Source: Chloroflexota bacterium
Lineage (GTDB): Bacteria; Chloroflexota; Anaerolineae; UBA3071
Direction of reading: 5' to 3'
NCBI GenBank assembly: GCA_014383605.1
Contig: JACNHM010000580.1
Location: 1 to 5,028 of the forward strand
Length of the DNA: 5,028 bases
The translations under genes were made by a program, and so were the position numbers. The notes under the pieces are model-generated. The model worked only from the letters and a program-made list of their open reading frames with translations, did not search any database and was not told the DNA's origin. Positions 1 to 5,028 of the stretch are shown here, piece after piece (within the stretch, counting starts at the first letter, position 1; every line of letters begins with the position of its first letter).

Positions 1-76
1 TGTACACGGGCAGGATCATCTCCTCCCGCGGCCGCAGCGTGAAGCGGTAGACGGCCAGGCGGAATTGGTCAAGCAT
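1..76 (-). CDS. Cas6-like pre-crRNA processing RAMP protein, N-terminus only (runs off left edge)
   Basis: Seen: an ATG at 76-74 opens a frame that stays open to the window edge, giving 25 residues beginning MLDQFRLAVYRFTL and ending MILPVY. A GGAG ribosome binding site (82-85) lies 5 bases before the ATG. The pattern 'F..Y.F.L.P.E...LP.Y' is how the Cas6 endoribonuclease family accompanying type III systems commonly starts, just before the G-S-x-x-R-G-A/G segment, which would fall outside the window. Known: Cas6 cleaves the repeat RNA of pre-crRNA and hands crRNAs to the effector complex. Inference: its place downstream of the two RAMP genes fits a cas6 at the end of the effector operon. The 195-base gap before it is much larger than the 3-base gaps elsewhere, so it may be expressed partly on its own. 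Other RAMP proteins can start in a similar way, so the identification is moderate. Confidence 0.6.
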   Translation of the reverse strand, partial: MLDQFRLAVYRFTLRPREEMILPVY

Positions 77-81
77 GGTAT

Positions 82-85
82 CTCC
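82..85 (-). promoter_or_regulatory. Ribosome binding site of the Cas6-like gene
   Basis: The minus strand reads GGAGATACCATG, so GGAG sits 5 bases before the ATG at 76. It supports treating this short edge fragment as a true gene start. Confidence 0.6.
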
Positions 86-166
86 GCGCTCGATGGAACG
101 GTGGTGCTGGCCACGCCTGGACACAGGCGCCCAGCCCACCGCTGAACTCTTCGGCGCAGGGCCCGA

Positions 167-258
167 GGCTGAAGCCATCGGGCTGAAAGAGCGAAGCCCT
201 TTGGGCCACACAATCAACCCCGCAGGGGCTTTGTTCTTTCAGCGCCGGGCTTCCAGCC
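167..258. repeat. Long imperfect inverted repeat (hairpin) between the Cas5-like and Cas6-like genes
   Basis: Bases 182-199 pair with 226-243 over 18 positions, 16 Watson-Crick and two G-T wobbles if read as plus-strand RNA; in minus-strand RNA those two become A-C mismatches. The stem continues outward through 179-181 with 245-247 (G244 bulged) and 167-176 with 248-258 (C254 bulged), about 31 pairs in all. The 26-base loop region holds a smaller palindrome, GCCCTTTGGGC (196-206), and CCCCGCAGGGG (218-228) overlaps the right arm, so alternative folds compete. No T-run follows either arm, so it is not a classical intrinsic terminator. It fills much of the 195-base noncoding gap 77-271, in which I see no gene. 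Likely a dispersed palindromic intergenic element or an RNA processing or attenuation structure; no second copy is in the window. Confidence 0.7.
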
Positions 259-271
259 CCGCTGCCCTGAG

Positions 272-1264
272 CTACACCGCACCCTCTTGGAGCCTGAACC
301 GCCCGAAGCCCCAATGGTTCCACTCGCCGATGCCCAGCACGGCGGCGATGGCCAGCGCATCCTCGTCCACTGTTTCTGGCCATGCAAAGCCCAGGCTGCT
401 GCCCGGCCAGGCGACCAGTTGATTCTCGCGCAAGCCGCGCTCGAAGGAGAAGCGCCCCACGAACTCTGGTTTCAACCGCACGTCCACCCGTTCCAGGGGT
501 AAGGCTCCGTCACCCTCGTAACCAGCCTCGGCTGCCACCCGGTCTATCGCCTGAGCGATCCGTTGCGCCAGCACATCCCCTTGCAGATCCTGCGGTTCCA
601 TATCACTCCCCAGGACGAAGGGGGTGGTGAACGTCATCTGTGCTGGCTCCCCTGCCCGTGGCCATCCGGTCATGGCGTCGTAGAGGCGCTCGTCCAGCGT
701 CGTGCGCTCCGGCTCGCCCACCAACTCAAAGCGCCCTAGCCCGATGCTGCGGAAGCCGCCGATGCCCCCCACCGCCGCTACCTGCTCCACCGCCGCCATG
801 ACGTCCTCTGCCTCGGCCTGGGCCTCTGCCAACAAGGTGACCTCGAAATCGAAGGGGACGCCTGGAGTGATGGCCTCGATGGTGAAGATGGCTCCCTCGC
901 TCACCGAGAGCGTCTCTCGCGACAGTCCGATGCGGGTCATCATGCGGTAGTCCAGTTCCTGCGCGTCGAACTTGGCGAAGGAGAACCAGACCCGCCGCTG
1001 CGAGGCAAAGAAGGATTTGACCGAGCACGTCTCCGGGCAGTCCCGGTGCAGTTTGGCGATGGCTTCTGGGTCATTCAGCGCCCGCAGTTGGCCGATCAGC
1101 TCCGGTGGGCAGCGCGTGCGGATCAACGCGTCGAGCACCGCGCCGCGCAGCGTGCTGCCCATGATGAAGGGCGCACATTTGACCAGGTTGGCGTACCGCT
1201 GCCGCGTCGTGTGGAAGGGACTGGTCGTCTGGCAGTGGAAGCGCAGAATTGTCCCTTCAAGCAT
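272..1264 (-). CDS. Two-domain RAMP protein, Csx10/Csm4-like Cas5-type subunit of a type III effector
   Basis: 330 residues. The first RAMP fold has the family signature GSTLRGA at 36-42, a cysteine-containing insert (C52, C76, C80), the strand region 'RIGLSRETLSVSEGAIF' (111-127) typical of Csx10/Csm3-type RAMPs, and a glycine-rich loop GGIGGFRSIGLGRF (166-179). A second RAMP fold ends in another glycine loop, GIGEWNHWGFGRF (311-323). The stretch around 271-297, with RGLRENQ and WPGSSLGF, resembles the later part of Csx10. Known: Cas5-type proteins such as Csm4 and Csx10 hold the crRNA 5' handle and contact Cas10. Inference: same role here. I see no obvious catalytic residues. The ATG at 1264 follows the upstream stop by 3 bases and has GGAG 8 bases before it. 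It could instead be a diverged double Cas7 or Cas6-like RAMP; membership of the RAMP superfamily is firm, the exact family is not. Confidence 0.72.
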   Translation of the reverse strand: MLEGTILRFHCQTTSPFHTTRQRYANLVKCAPFIMGSTLRGAVLDALIRTRCPPELIGQLRALNDPEAIAKLHRDCPETCSVKSFFASQRRVWFSFAKFDAQELDYRMMTRIGLSRETLSVSEGAIFTIEAITPGVPFDFEVTLLAEAQAEAEDVMAAVEQVAAVGGIGGFRSIGLGRFELVGEPERTTLDERLYDAMTGWPRAGEPAQMTFTTPFVLGSDMEPQDLQGDVLAQRIAQAIDRVAAEAGYEGDGALPLERVDVRLKPEFVGRFSFERGLRENQLVAWPGSSLGFAWPETVDEDALAIAAVLGIGEWNHWGFGRFRLQEGAV

Positions 1265-1267
1265 GGG

Positions 1268-2029
1268 TCAGACTCCAGCTCTCTGGGCGAAGGCACCCAG
1301 GTATGGGCCCTTATCGGCAGGCGTGGCTTGCCAATCCTGGCCGTCGAAGCGCAGCACTTCGATTCCTTCGGCTTCAATGCTCAGATCACCATAGCCCGCC
1401 GTCTTCTTGGCCCCCATGCCCAGCAATTCGACCCCTTCCAGGGCGCGGAGGATGGCCCCCACTTCCCACAGCTCGGCGTTGATCATCCGGATGTCGCCGC
1501 GGAAGGTCGCCCCGGCGTCCACGGCCTGTAGCGACATCAGCGAACCTTCGGACTGGGACTTGGTGTCGCGGGTGATGGCCACGTGGCTGCGCTCGATCAG
1601 CTCGTAGTCCACTCCCTGCTCTCCTTCGACGACAGCATCGAGGAAGAGCGCCTTGCCGGAGAGCCCCGCCTGCCCGCCGACGGTGCCGAAGATGCGACAC
1701 ACCGGACAGGGATTGTCTATGTTGTCGCAGGGTGCCCGTCGCCCCAGCTTGCTCACGTACTTCTGCTGCTCCTCCCTGCGCCGGTAACGACGGGGGATGG
1801 CCGCGAAGGGAATGCACACCTCGTGGCCCAACTCGGACAGCATGGCCTCCAGTGTGCTGCGCAGCGCGCCCTTGAGGCTGGAGCCGGGGATGACCGGCTT
1901 GCCGCCCAGTTTGATGACCGGCGACTCCATGATCTCCGCTGGCTGATCGCCAGCCGAGATAGCCAGGGCACTCTCGGTCGTGTAGCGGACCTTGAGCACG
2001 GTGATGTCGTGCAAGCGCTCGAACGTCAT
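1268..2029 (-). CDS. Csm3/Csx7-like Cas7 RAMP subunit of a type III CRISPR effector
   Basis: 253 residues, close to the usual Csm3/Csx7 size. The core signature PVIPGSSLKGALRS lies at 45-58, then CPVCRIFG at 108-115, the 'SHVAITRDT' strand at 148-156 and a C-terminal glycine loop LGMGAKKTAGYG (203-214). Cysteines C72, C101, C108 and C111 could bind zinc, as a comparable site does in Csm3. Known: Cas7 subunits form the crRNA backbone of Csm/Cmr complexes, and Csm3 cuts target RNA at 6-base intervals using an Asp (D33 of Streptococcus Csm3, within IDSPV). Here the matching segment reads IMESPV, with E35 at that place, so target-RNA cleavage may be altered or lost. The ATG at 2029 follows the cas10 stop by 3 bases with AGGAGG 6 bases before it. 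The fold and complex role are confident; Csm3 versus Csx7 is open. Confidence 0.85.
   Translation of the reverse strand: MTFERLHDITVLKVRYTTESALAISAGDQPAEIMESPVIKLGGKPVIPGSSLKGALRSTLEAMLSELGHEVCIPFAAIPRRYRRREEQQKYVSKLGRRAPCDNIDNPCPVCRIFGTVGGQAGLSGKALFLDAVVEGEQGVDYELIERSHVAITRDTKSQSEGSLMSLQAVDAGATFRGDIRMINAELWEVGAILRALEGVELLGMGAKKTAGYGDLSIEAEGIEVLRFDGQDWQATPADKGPYLGAFAQRAGV
1273..1276 (-). promoter_or_regulatory. Ribosome binding site of the Cas5-like gene, inside the end of the Cas7-like gene
   Basis: GGAG on the minus strand, 8 bases before the ATG at 1264 and lying within the last codons of the preceding gene. This arrangement suggests translational coupling of the two RAMP subunits. Confidence 0.55.
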
Positions 2030-2032
2030 GAG

Positions 2033-3937
2033 TTACCTCCTTTCTTTCCGCCCGCCACCTCGCGCTGGCCGGGCCATCTTGGCGATGTAGTCAATGAACT
2101 TCGCCCGCTTCGTCTGGGCCTTGTTCTCGTCGTCAGGCACTTCCAGTTCCCCCAGTGCCCTCTTCAGCGGATCAACCAGCCGCCAGGGCAGTTTGTCCTG
2201 CCGGGCGCGCACGTCAACCTCCAGCAACAACTCCGCCAGGTTGTGCGTCAGCGCAAAGCGCGAAAGCGTGATCAGTTGCGCCGATGAGCTCCAGTCCCGT
2301 TCGGCGGTGCCCGCCAGGTCTCGGATGCTCTGTACTTCGTCGGATGTGAACATAACAATACTCCCCTCTGCTTCGTCGTAGTAGAGATCCTGCCCATCAT
2401 AGATCAGGAAGCCGTCCATCAGGCTCCAGAACGGGGTCTTTGGCCCACACAACACAGCCCGCAGGCTGGTAGGAAGGCACAGTTTTCTGTTTCTGCGCTC
2501 CTCGTTCAGAAAGCCCAGGAAGCGCCAGTAGAAGTCCTCGTGCACCAGGTAGACCATTTTCGTCGGCAGGCGGAGAAGCGTATAGGCAAAGGGCTCCTCA
2601 ATCGCCTCCTCCACCTGGGACTGGAACTCACCCATGGCAATGACGGCCTGCAGGTACTCCAGTAGCCCGGTCTCGGTGGGTTTCAGGCTACGCGGCTCGA
2701 CCCTACGCTGATCCATGAACCTGCCCAGCAGACTCGCCGCCACCTCCTGCGCCTGCTCCCTGAGTGGTTCCTTCACCGTCAAGAAGACGAAGCCTACTTT
2801 GTCTTTCCCTCCAGCGCTGACCTTGTGGATGTCCACGACCTTACCCCGCTTCTGCTGGCGTTCTCTCAGACACGAGGAGCACAACAGGTCTCCGGTGATG
2901 TCCTCCGTCAGCGGTTCCTCGGGCTTGCCGCACATCTGGCACATCTCCAGGGAGAGGGAGGGATAATCCATCACTTCTCTGGACATGAGACTCCAGGTGC
3001 GGGAAGAAACCTCCACGTCGTCGGGAGCAGCCCAGAACTCATATCCCCCTTTCTTCTGGCTCCATTGCCAGCCGCCTACCAGGCGGAAATCGGTCTGCTC
3101 GATCTGCAGCGAACGGAGGAACGGCTCCTCATCCAGGATCGCCTGAAGAGCGTCGGTGATCTTCTCCGGCTGGTCATAGACGAGCACCAGACCGCTGCCG
3201 CCGTCGAAGAACTCGAAGGGATTGAGCGTGGGGGCCAGGTCGGATAGAGCGGCTTTCTTGTCGGCCAGGAAGACACGGCGAAACAACTCCTTGCGCAGTG
3301 TCTCCACGACTCGACTGTGGGTCTCCACGTCTCGCAGGCGGTAGAAAAGGGCCATTGGCTCCGGGCTGACGGTCAGCATGGAAAATTTCAACTCTTCAGG
3401 TGGAGGACCTCCGTTCATCTGCCGCCGCAGGAAGTAAAGAAGCAGCGCGGTGAAGCGATGGTGCAGCGCCAGGGAGAGGTGGGGAAGGTAAGAAGCGTAA
3501 GGGTAGTGCGTCAGCTCTTTTTGAAGCGCCAGAAGACCCCTCAATGATGACGCTTGCGGTGCCGCGTTGGTGATACGGGCGACGAGGGGCTGGACCTTGT
3601 ACTGATCGTATCCTGTTTCATCAGATCCATAGTAAGGGTAGAAGGCCGGGCGTTGCCGCAGTTCGTCCGGTCCCCGTGCCACCTGGCCCATCGCCTGTTG
3701 AAACCCATCCACCATGATCAGGGCACGTTCCTCGGCAGAATGTGAGCCGGCCTCCAGGTCAACTGCTGCATGGTGGATTTTGGCCTTCTCTACGATGCTC
3801 GGTGGCAACAGGTCCCCAAAGGGCTTCTTGTCTAGTTCCTCGTGATCCGCCCACTGCCCACTTGTGTCCAGGACCGTCTTGCCCAGGTCATGCAGCATAG
3901 CGGCAGCGAACCATTCCCAGATTGGAGACGTACTCAT
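2033..3937 (-). CDS. cas10: Cas10-family large subunit: HD nuclease domain plus degenerate cyclase/palm domain
   Basis: 634 residues from the ATG at 3937. N-terminal HD domain (about 1-90): M-L-H16-D17-L-G-K, H55-H56 and a later D77, the spacing expected of an HD nuclease. Palm-like domain 1 spans roughly 180-275, with FFDGGSGLVLVY. A zinc finger follows: C333-x2-C336-x16-C353-x2-C356. Palm-like domain 2 (about 380-515) keeps the Cas10 layout, but the first metal-binding strand reads GFVFLTVKE without the usual Asp, and the GGDD loop reads Y-L-VHED-F (465-468). The rest is a helical C-terminal domain ending in a basic tail. Known: Cas10 couples target RNA binding to ssDNA cleavage (HD) and cyclic oligoadenylate synthesis (GGDD). 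Inference: HD active, cyclase lost. A TTG at 3943 would extend it by two codons, but AGGAGG is 7 bases from the ATG and only 1 from the TTG. Confidence 0.85.
   Translation of the reverse strand: MSTSPIWEWFAAAMLHDLGKTVLDTSGQWADHEELDKKPFGDLLPPSIVEKAKIHHAAVDLEAGSHSAEERALIMVDGFQQAMGQVARGPDELRQRPAFYPYYGSDETGYDQYKVQPLVARITNAAPQASSLRGLLALQKELTHYPYASYLPHLSLALHHRFTALLLYFLRRQMNGGPPPEELKFSMLTVSPEPMALFYRLRDVETHSRVVETLRKELFRRVFLADKKAALSDLAPTLNPFEFFDGGSGLVLVYDQPEKITDALQAILDEEPFLRSLQIEQTDFRLVGGWQWSQKKGGYEFWAAPDDVEVSSRTWSLMSREVMDYPSLSLEMCQMCGKPEEPLTEDITGDLLCSSCLRERQQKRGKVVDIHKVSAGGKDKVGFVFLTVKEPLREQAQEVAASLLGRFMDQRRVEPRSLKPTETGLLEYLQAVIAMGEFQSQVEEAIEEPFAYTLLRLPTKMVYLVHEDFYWRFLGFLNEERRNRKLCLPTSLRAVLCGPKTPFWSLMDGFLIYDGQDLYYDEAEGSIVMFTSDEVQSIRDLAGTAERDWSSSAQLITLSRFALTHNLAELLLEVDVRARQDKLPWRLVDPLKRALGELEVPDDENKAQTKRAKFIDYIAKMARPARGGGRKERR
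2036..2041 (-). promoter_or_regulatory. Ribosome binding site of the Cas7-like gene, within the 3' end of cas10
   Basis: A perfect AGGAGG on the minus strand, 6 bases before the ATG at 2029. The cas10 stop codon TAA (2035-2033) lies between the site and the ATG, so ribosomes finishing cas10 are placed at the next start. A strong site fits the need for several Cas7 copies per complex. Confidence 0.75.
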
Positions 3938-3944
3938 AAGCAAA

Positions 3945-3950
3945 CCTCCT
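3945..3950 (-). promoter_or_regulatory. Ribosome binding site that fixes the cas10 start
   Basis: AGGAGG on the minus strand. It is 7 bases from the ATG at 3937 and 1 base from the in-frame TTG at 3943, which decides for the ATG. It lies in the 42-base gap after the AlbA_2 gene, where I see no terminator-like hairpin. Confidence 0.75.
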
Positions 3951-3979
3951 ACGTTCGGCAGAGCAAACTGAGAACTCGT

Positions 3980-4765
3980 TTAGGATGCGATCAAGGAGTC
4001 GAAATCTTCCTCCATCCCGTAACGCCTCACCAGCCTACGCAACTTCTTCAGATCGGTGCCGTCCAAGCAAGGGTGGAATAATCGGCATAGTGCGCGAGCG
4101 AAGTCTCTTTGCCTGTCCCGCTCCCCAGTCAGCCGCTCTTTATCACCCCGTAGATCGTCTATCTCGACCAGCAACTCTTCCTCAAGCTCATCACACTCTT
4201 TTTGAAGACTCTCGACCTGTTGTTGCAGGGCACAGTTTACCAGTTCTTGGATATCAGACCTGTCTGCTGGCTCAGATAAACCACCAAGACTTCGGACAAA
4301 AACCTGACCCTTCTTGAGACCACCGATACCCGTAGCTATAACATAGGGTCTTGCGTCGCGGCCCTTCAACCACCCGCGAATCTCCAGAACTGCCAGAGTT
4401 CGATTTACTTCTGGGTGCTGGATTTCGAGATATTGAACCTGAATCCGAGGTTCTATGTGTATCTTCACCGATTGGCTGATCGTCTTGTTGATTCCGTCTA
4501 GGTCACCGGGCTCCACCCCTTTTATGTATCCGACAACATCAGTCCGATCAGGCCATTGCCCAACATCTAACACGCCACAGACAAGGTAACGCCGATCCCC
4601 GGGTTCTGAGAGGTCGTTAGCCATAGCACAAACGTCTTTCAGGAATTCCGCCTTTCCGTCCCTGCTATCCAAGTCATACCACTCGGACTTGAGATCTACC
4701 TCGTCGTCTTCGTTTCCGGATTCGACGACGTGTCGGATGGCCTCCCAAACTTGCACATTGTCCAT
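3980..4765 (-). CDS. AlbA_2 (Schlafen-like) domain protein with C-terminal coiled coil; candidate accessory factor
   Basis: 261 residues. Residues about 18-170 fit the AlbA_2/divergent AAA-4 (Schlafen-like) domain: an E-x-DLK motif at 22-26 in place of the common 'EFK', then AEFLKDVCAMAND (39-51) matching the usual 'AFAN' helix, YLVCGV (60-65) for the 'G.i.fGV' strand, and later I-Q-V-Q-Y-L-E-I and VFVRSL strands. About 175-222 is charged, heptad-like and probably a coiled coil (QQQVESLQKECDELEEELL). A short helical module with a LKKLRRLVRRYG segment closes the protein. Known: AlbA_2 domains bind nucleic acid, and Schlafen relatives include RNases. Inference: an effector or regulator attached to the CRISPR locus. 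The ATG at 4765 has GGAG 6 bases upstream, and cas10 starts 42 bases after its stop. Lower G+C than neighbouring genes suggests separate acquisition. The domain call is fairly firm; the function is unknown. Confidence 0.75.
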   Translation of the reverse strand: MDNVQVWEAIRHVVESGNEDDEVDLKSEWYDLDSRDGKAEFLKDVCAMANDLSEPGDRRYLVCGVLDVGQWPDRTDVVGYIKGVEPGDLDGINKTISQSVKIHIEPRIQVQYLEIQHPEVNRTLAVLEIRGWLKGRDARPYVIATGIGGLKKGQVFVRSLGGLSEPADRSDIQELVNCALQQQVESLQKECDELEEELLVEIDDLRGDKERLTGERDRQRDFARALCRLFHPCLDGTDLKKLRRLVRRYGMEEDFDSLIAS

Positions 4766-4771
4766 TGGTCA

Positions 4772-4775
4772 CTCC
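4772..4775 (-). promoter_or_regulatory. Ribosome binding site of the AlbA_2 gene
   Basis: GGAG on the minus strand, 6 bases before the ATG at 4765. It falls inside a minimal three-codon frame (ATG ACG GAG TGA, 4780-4769), which is probably coincidental. Confidence 0.55.
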
Positions 4776-4856
4776 GTCATGCACCCTTCCACTTCTTGAC
4801 GCCCGGCTGCGCAATCAATAGATGACCAATTCTCGCCGAACCCGCCCAACTGCCGC

Positions 4857-5028
4857 TCACTCAGCAGCCCGGCCCTGCTGGCTGGAGGCCAGACCATCCA
4901 CCTTCTCCTCCACCCGTATCAGCGCCCGTTCCCGATCAACCTCCAGGAACACATCCCAGCCCAGGTGGTTGCACAGATAGTCCACCAGCCCCATCAGCCA
5001 GAACACGTGAGCGCGCAACTCCTTGTGC
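4857..5028 (-). CDS. Unidentified protein, C-terminal 57 residues only (enters from right edge)
   Basis: Seen: a minus-strand frame is open from the window edge (first full codon at 5027-5025) to a TGA at 4859-4857. It encodes a tail that starts HKELRAHVFWLMGLVDYLCN and ends GLASSQQGRAAE. Third codon positions are strongly G/C (runs of CTG, GTG, GAG, CAC), as in the confident genes here, and this is the main reason for calling it. The first part looks like an amphipathic helix, followed by a likely strand (WDVFLEVD) and a second strand or helix (RALIRVEEKV). I do not recognise a family. It ends 91 bases before the AlbA_2 start on the same strand, so it may share the operon. It could be a further type III subunit or accessory gene, but nothing visible shows this. 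Confidence 0.65.
   Translation of the reverse strand, partial: HKELRAHVFWLMGLVDYLCNHLGWDVFLEVDRERALIRVEEKVDGLASSQQGRAAE

Noticed and set aside
167..258. Hairpin as an intrinsic transcription terminator or a CRISPR repeat
   Set aside because: No T-run follows the stem on either strand, and there is no second copy spaced by unique sequence, so neither reading holds.
69..383. Minus-strand open frame of 104 codons across the intergenic gap
   Set aside because: It overlaps the end of the Cas5-like gene in another frame, runs through the hairpin and has an Arg/Gly/Ala-rich composition typical of out-of-frame G+C-rich DNA.
1046..1531. Plus-strand open frame of 161 codons
   Set aside because: Antisense to the two RAMP genes, with no domain signature and no convincing start site.
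1583..2287. Plus-strand open frame of 234 codons
   Set aside because: It lies opposite the Cas7-like and Cas10 genes, which have clear family motifs and ribosome binding sites. Long antisense frames are expected in G+C-rich coding DNA, and this one shows no recognisable domain.
3941..3943. TTG as the start of cas10 (two codons longer)
   Set aside because: It is only 1 base from the AGGAGG site, while the ATG at 3937 has the ideal 7-base spacing.
4769..4780. Three-codon upstream frame (ATG ACG GAG TGA) overlapping the AlbA_2 ribosome binding site
   Set aside because: Too short to support as a regulatory leader; its own start has no clear binding site.
4766..4856. Promoter in the gap upstream of the AlbA_2 gene
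   Set aside because: On the minus strand there are partial -35-like (TTGGGC) and -10-like (CATCTATT) strings, but spacing and match are poor and could be chance.

Overview
The window carries one continuous minus-strand gene cluster that reads as part of a compact type III CRISPR-Cas locus. I see no credible plus-strand gene, RNA gene or CRISPR array. High G+C, strong G/C preference at third codon positions, good Shine-Dalgarno sites and a G+C-rich palindromic intergenic element point to a G+C-rich bacterium. A Chloroflexota-like host is possible, but this is a weak guess.

In transcription order (right to left): (1) the C-terminal 57 codons of an unidentified protein entering at the right edge (4857-5028); (2) an AlbA_2/Schlafen-like protein with a C-terminal coiled coil and a small helical tail (3980-4765), noticeably poorer in G+C than its neighbours; (3) a Cas10-family large subunit (2033-3937) with an apparently intact HD nuclease motif and a CxxC/CxxC zinc finger, whose cyclase/palm motif GGDD reads VHED; (4) a Csm3/Csx7-like Cas7 RAMP (1268-2029) with Glu where Csm3 has its RNA-cleaving Asp; (5) a two-domain Csx10/Csm4-like Cas5-type RAMP (272-1264); (6) after a 195-base gap holding a long imperfect hairpin (167-258), the first 25 codons of a Cas6-like RAMP running off the left edge. 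Genes 3 to 5 are separated by only 3 bases each and have their own ribosome binding sites, so they are almost certainly one operon. The AlbA_2 gene sits 42 bases upstream of cas10 and is probably co-transcribed.

Inferred function: the RAMPs and Cas10 form a crRNA-guided effector, and the Cas6-like protein processes pre-crRNA. Since the Cas10 cyclase site looks dead, signalling through cyclic oligoadenylate is unlikely. The HD nuclease, and perhaps the AlbA_2 protein, would be the remaining output. A Cas10 with HD but an inactive palm is a trait of unusual type III subtypes (III-C and III-F are described this way), while the Cas5-like subunit looks more like Csx10 of III-D. The subtype cannot be settled from this window because both ends of the locus are cut off.
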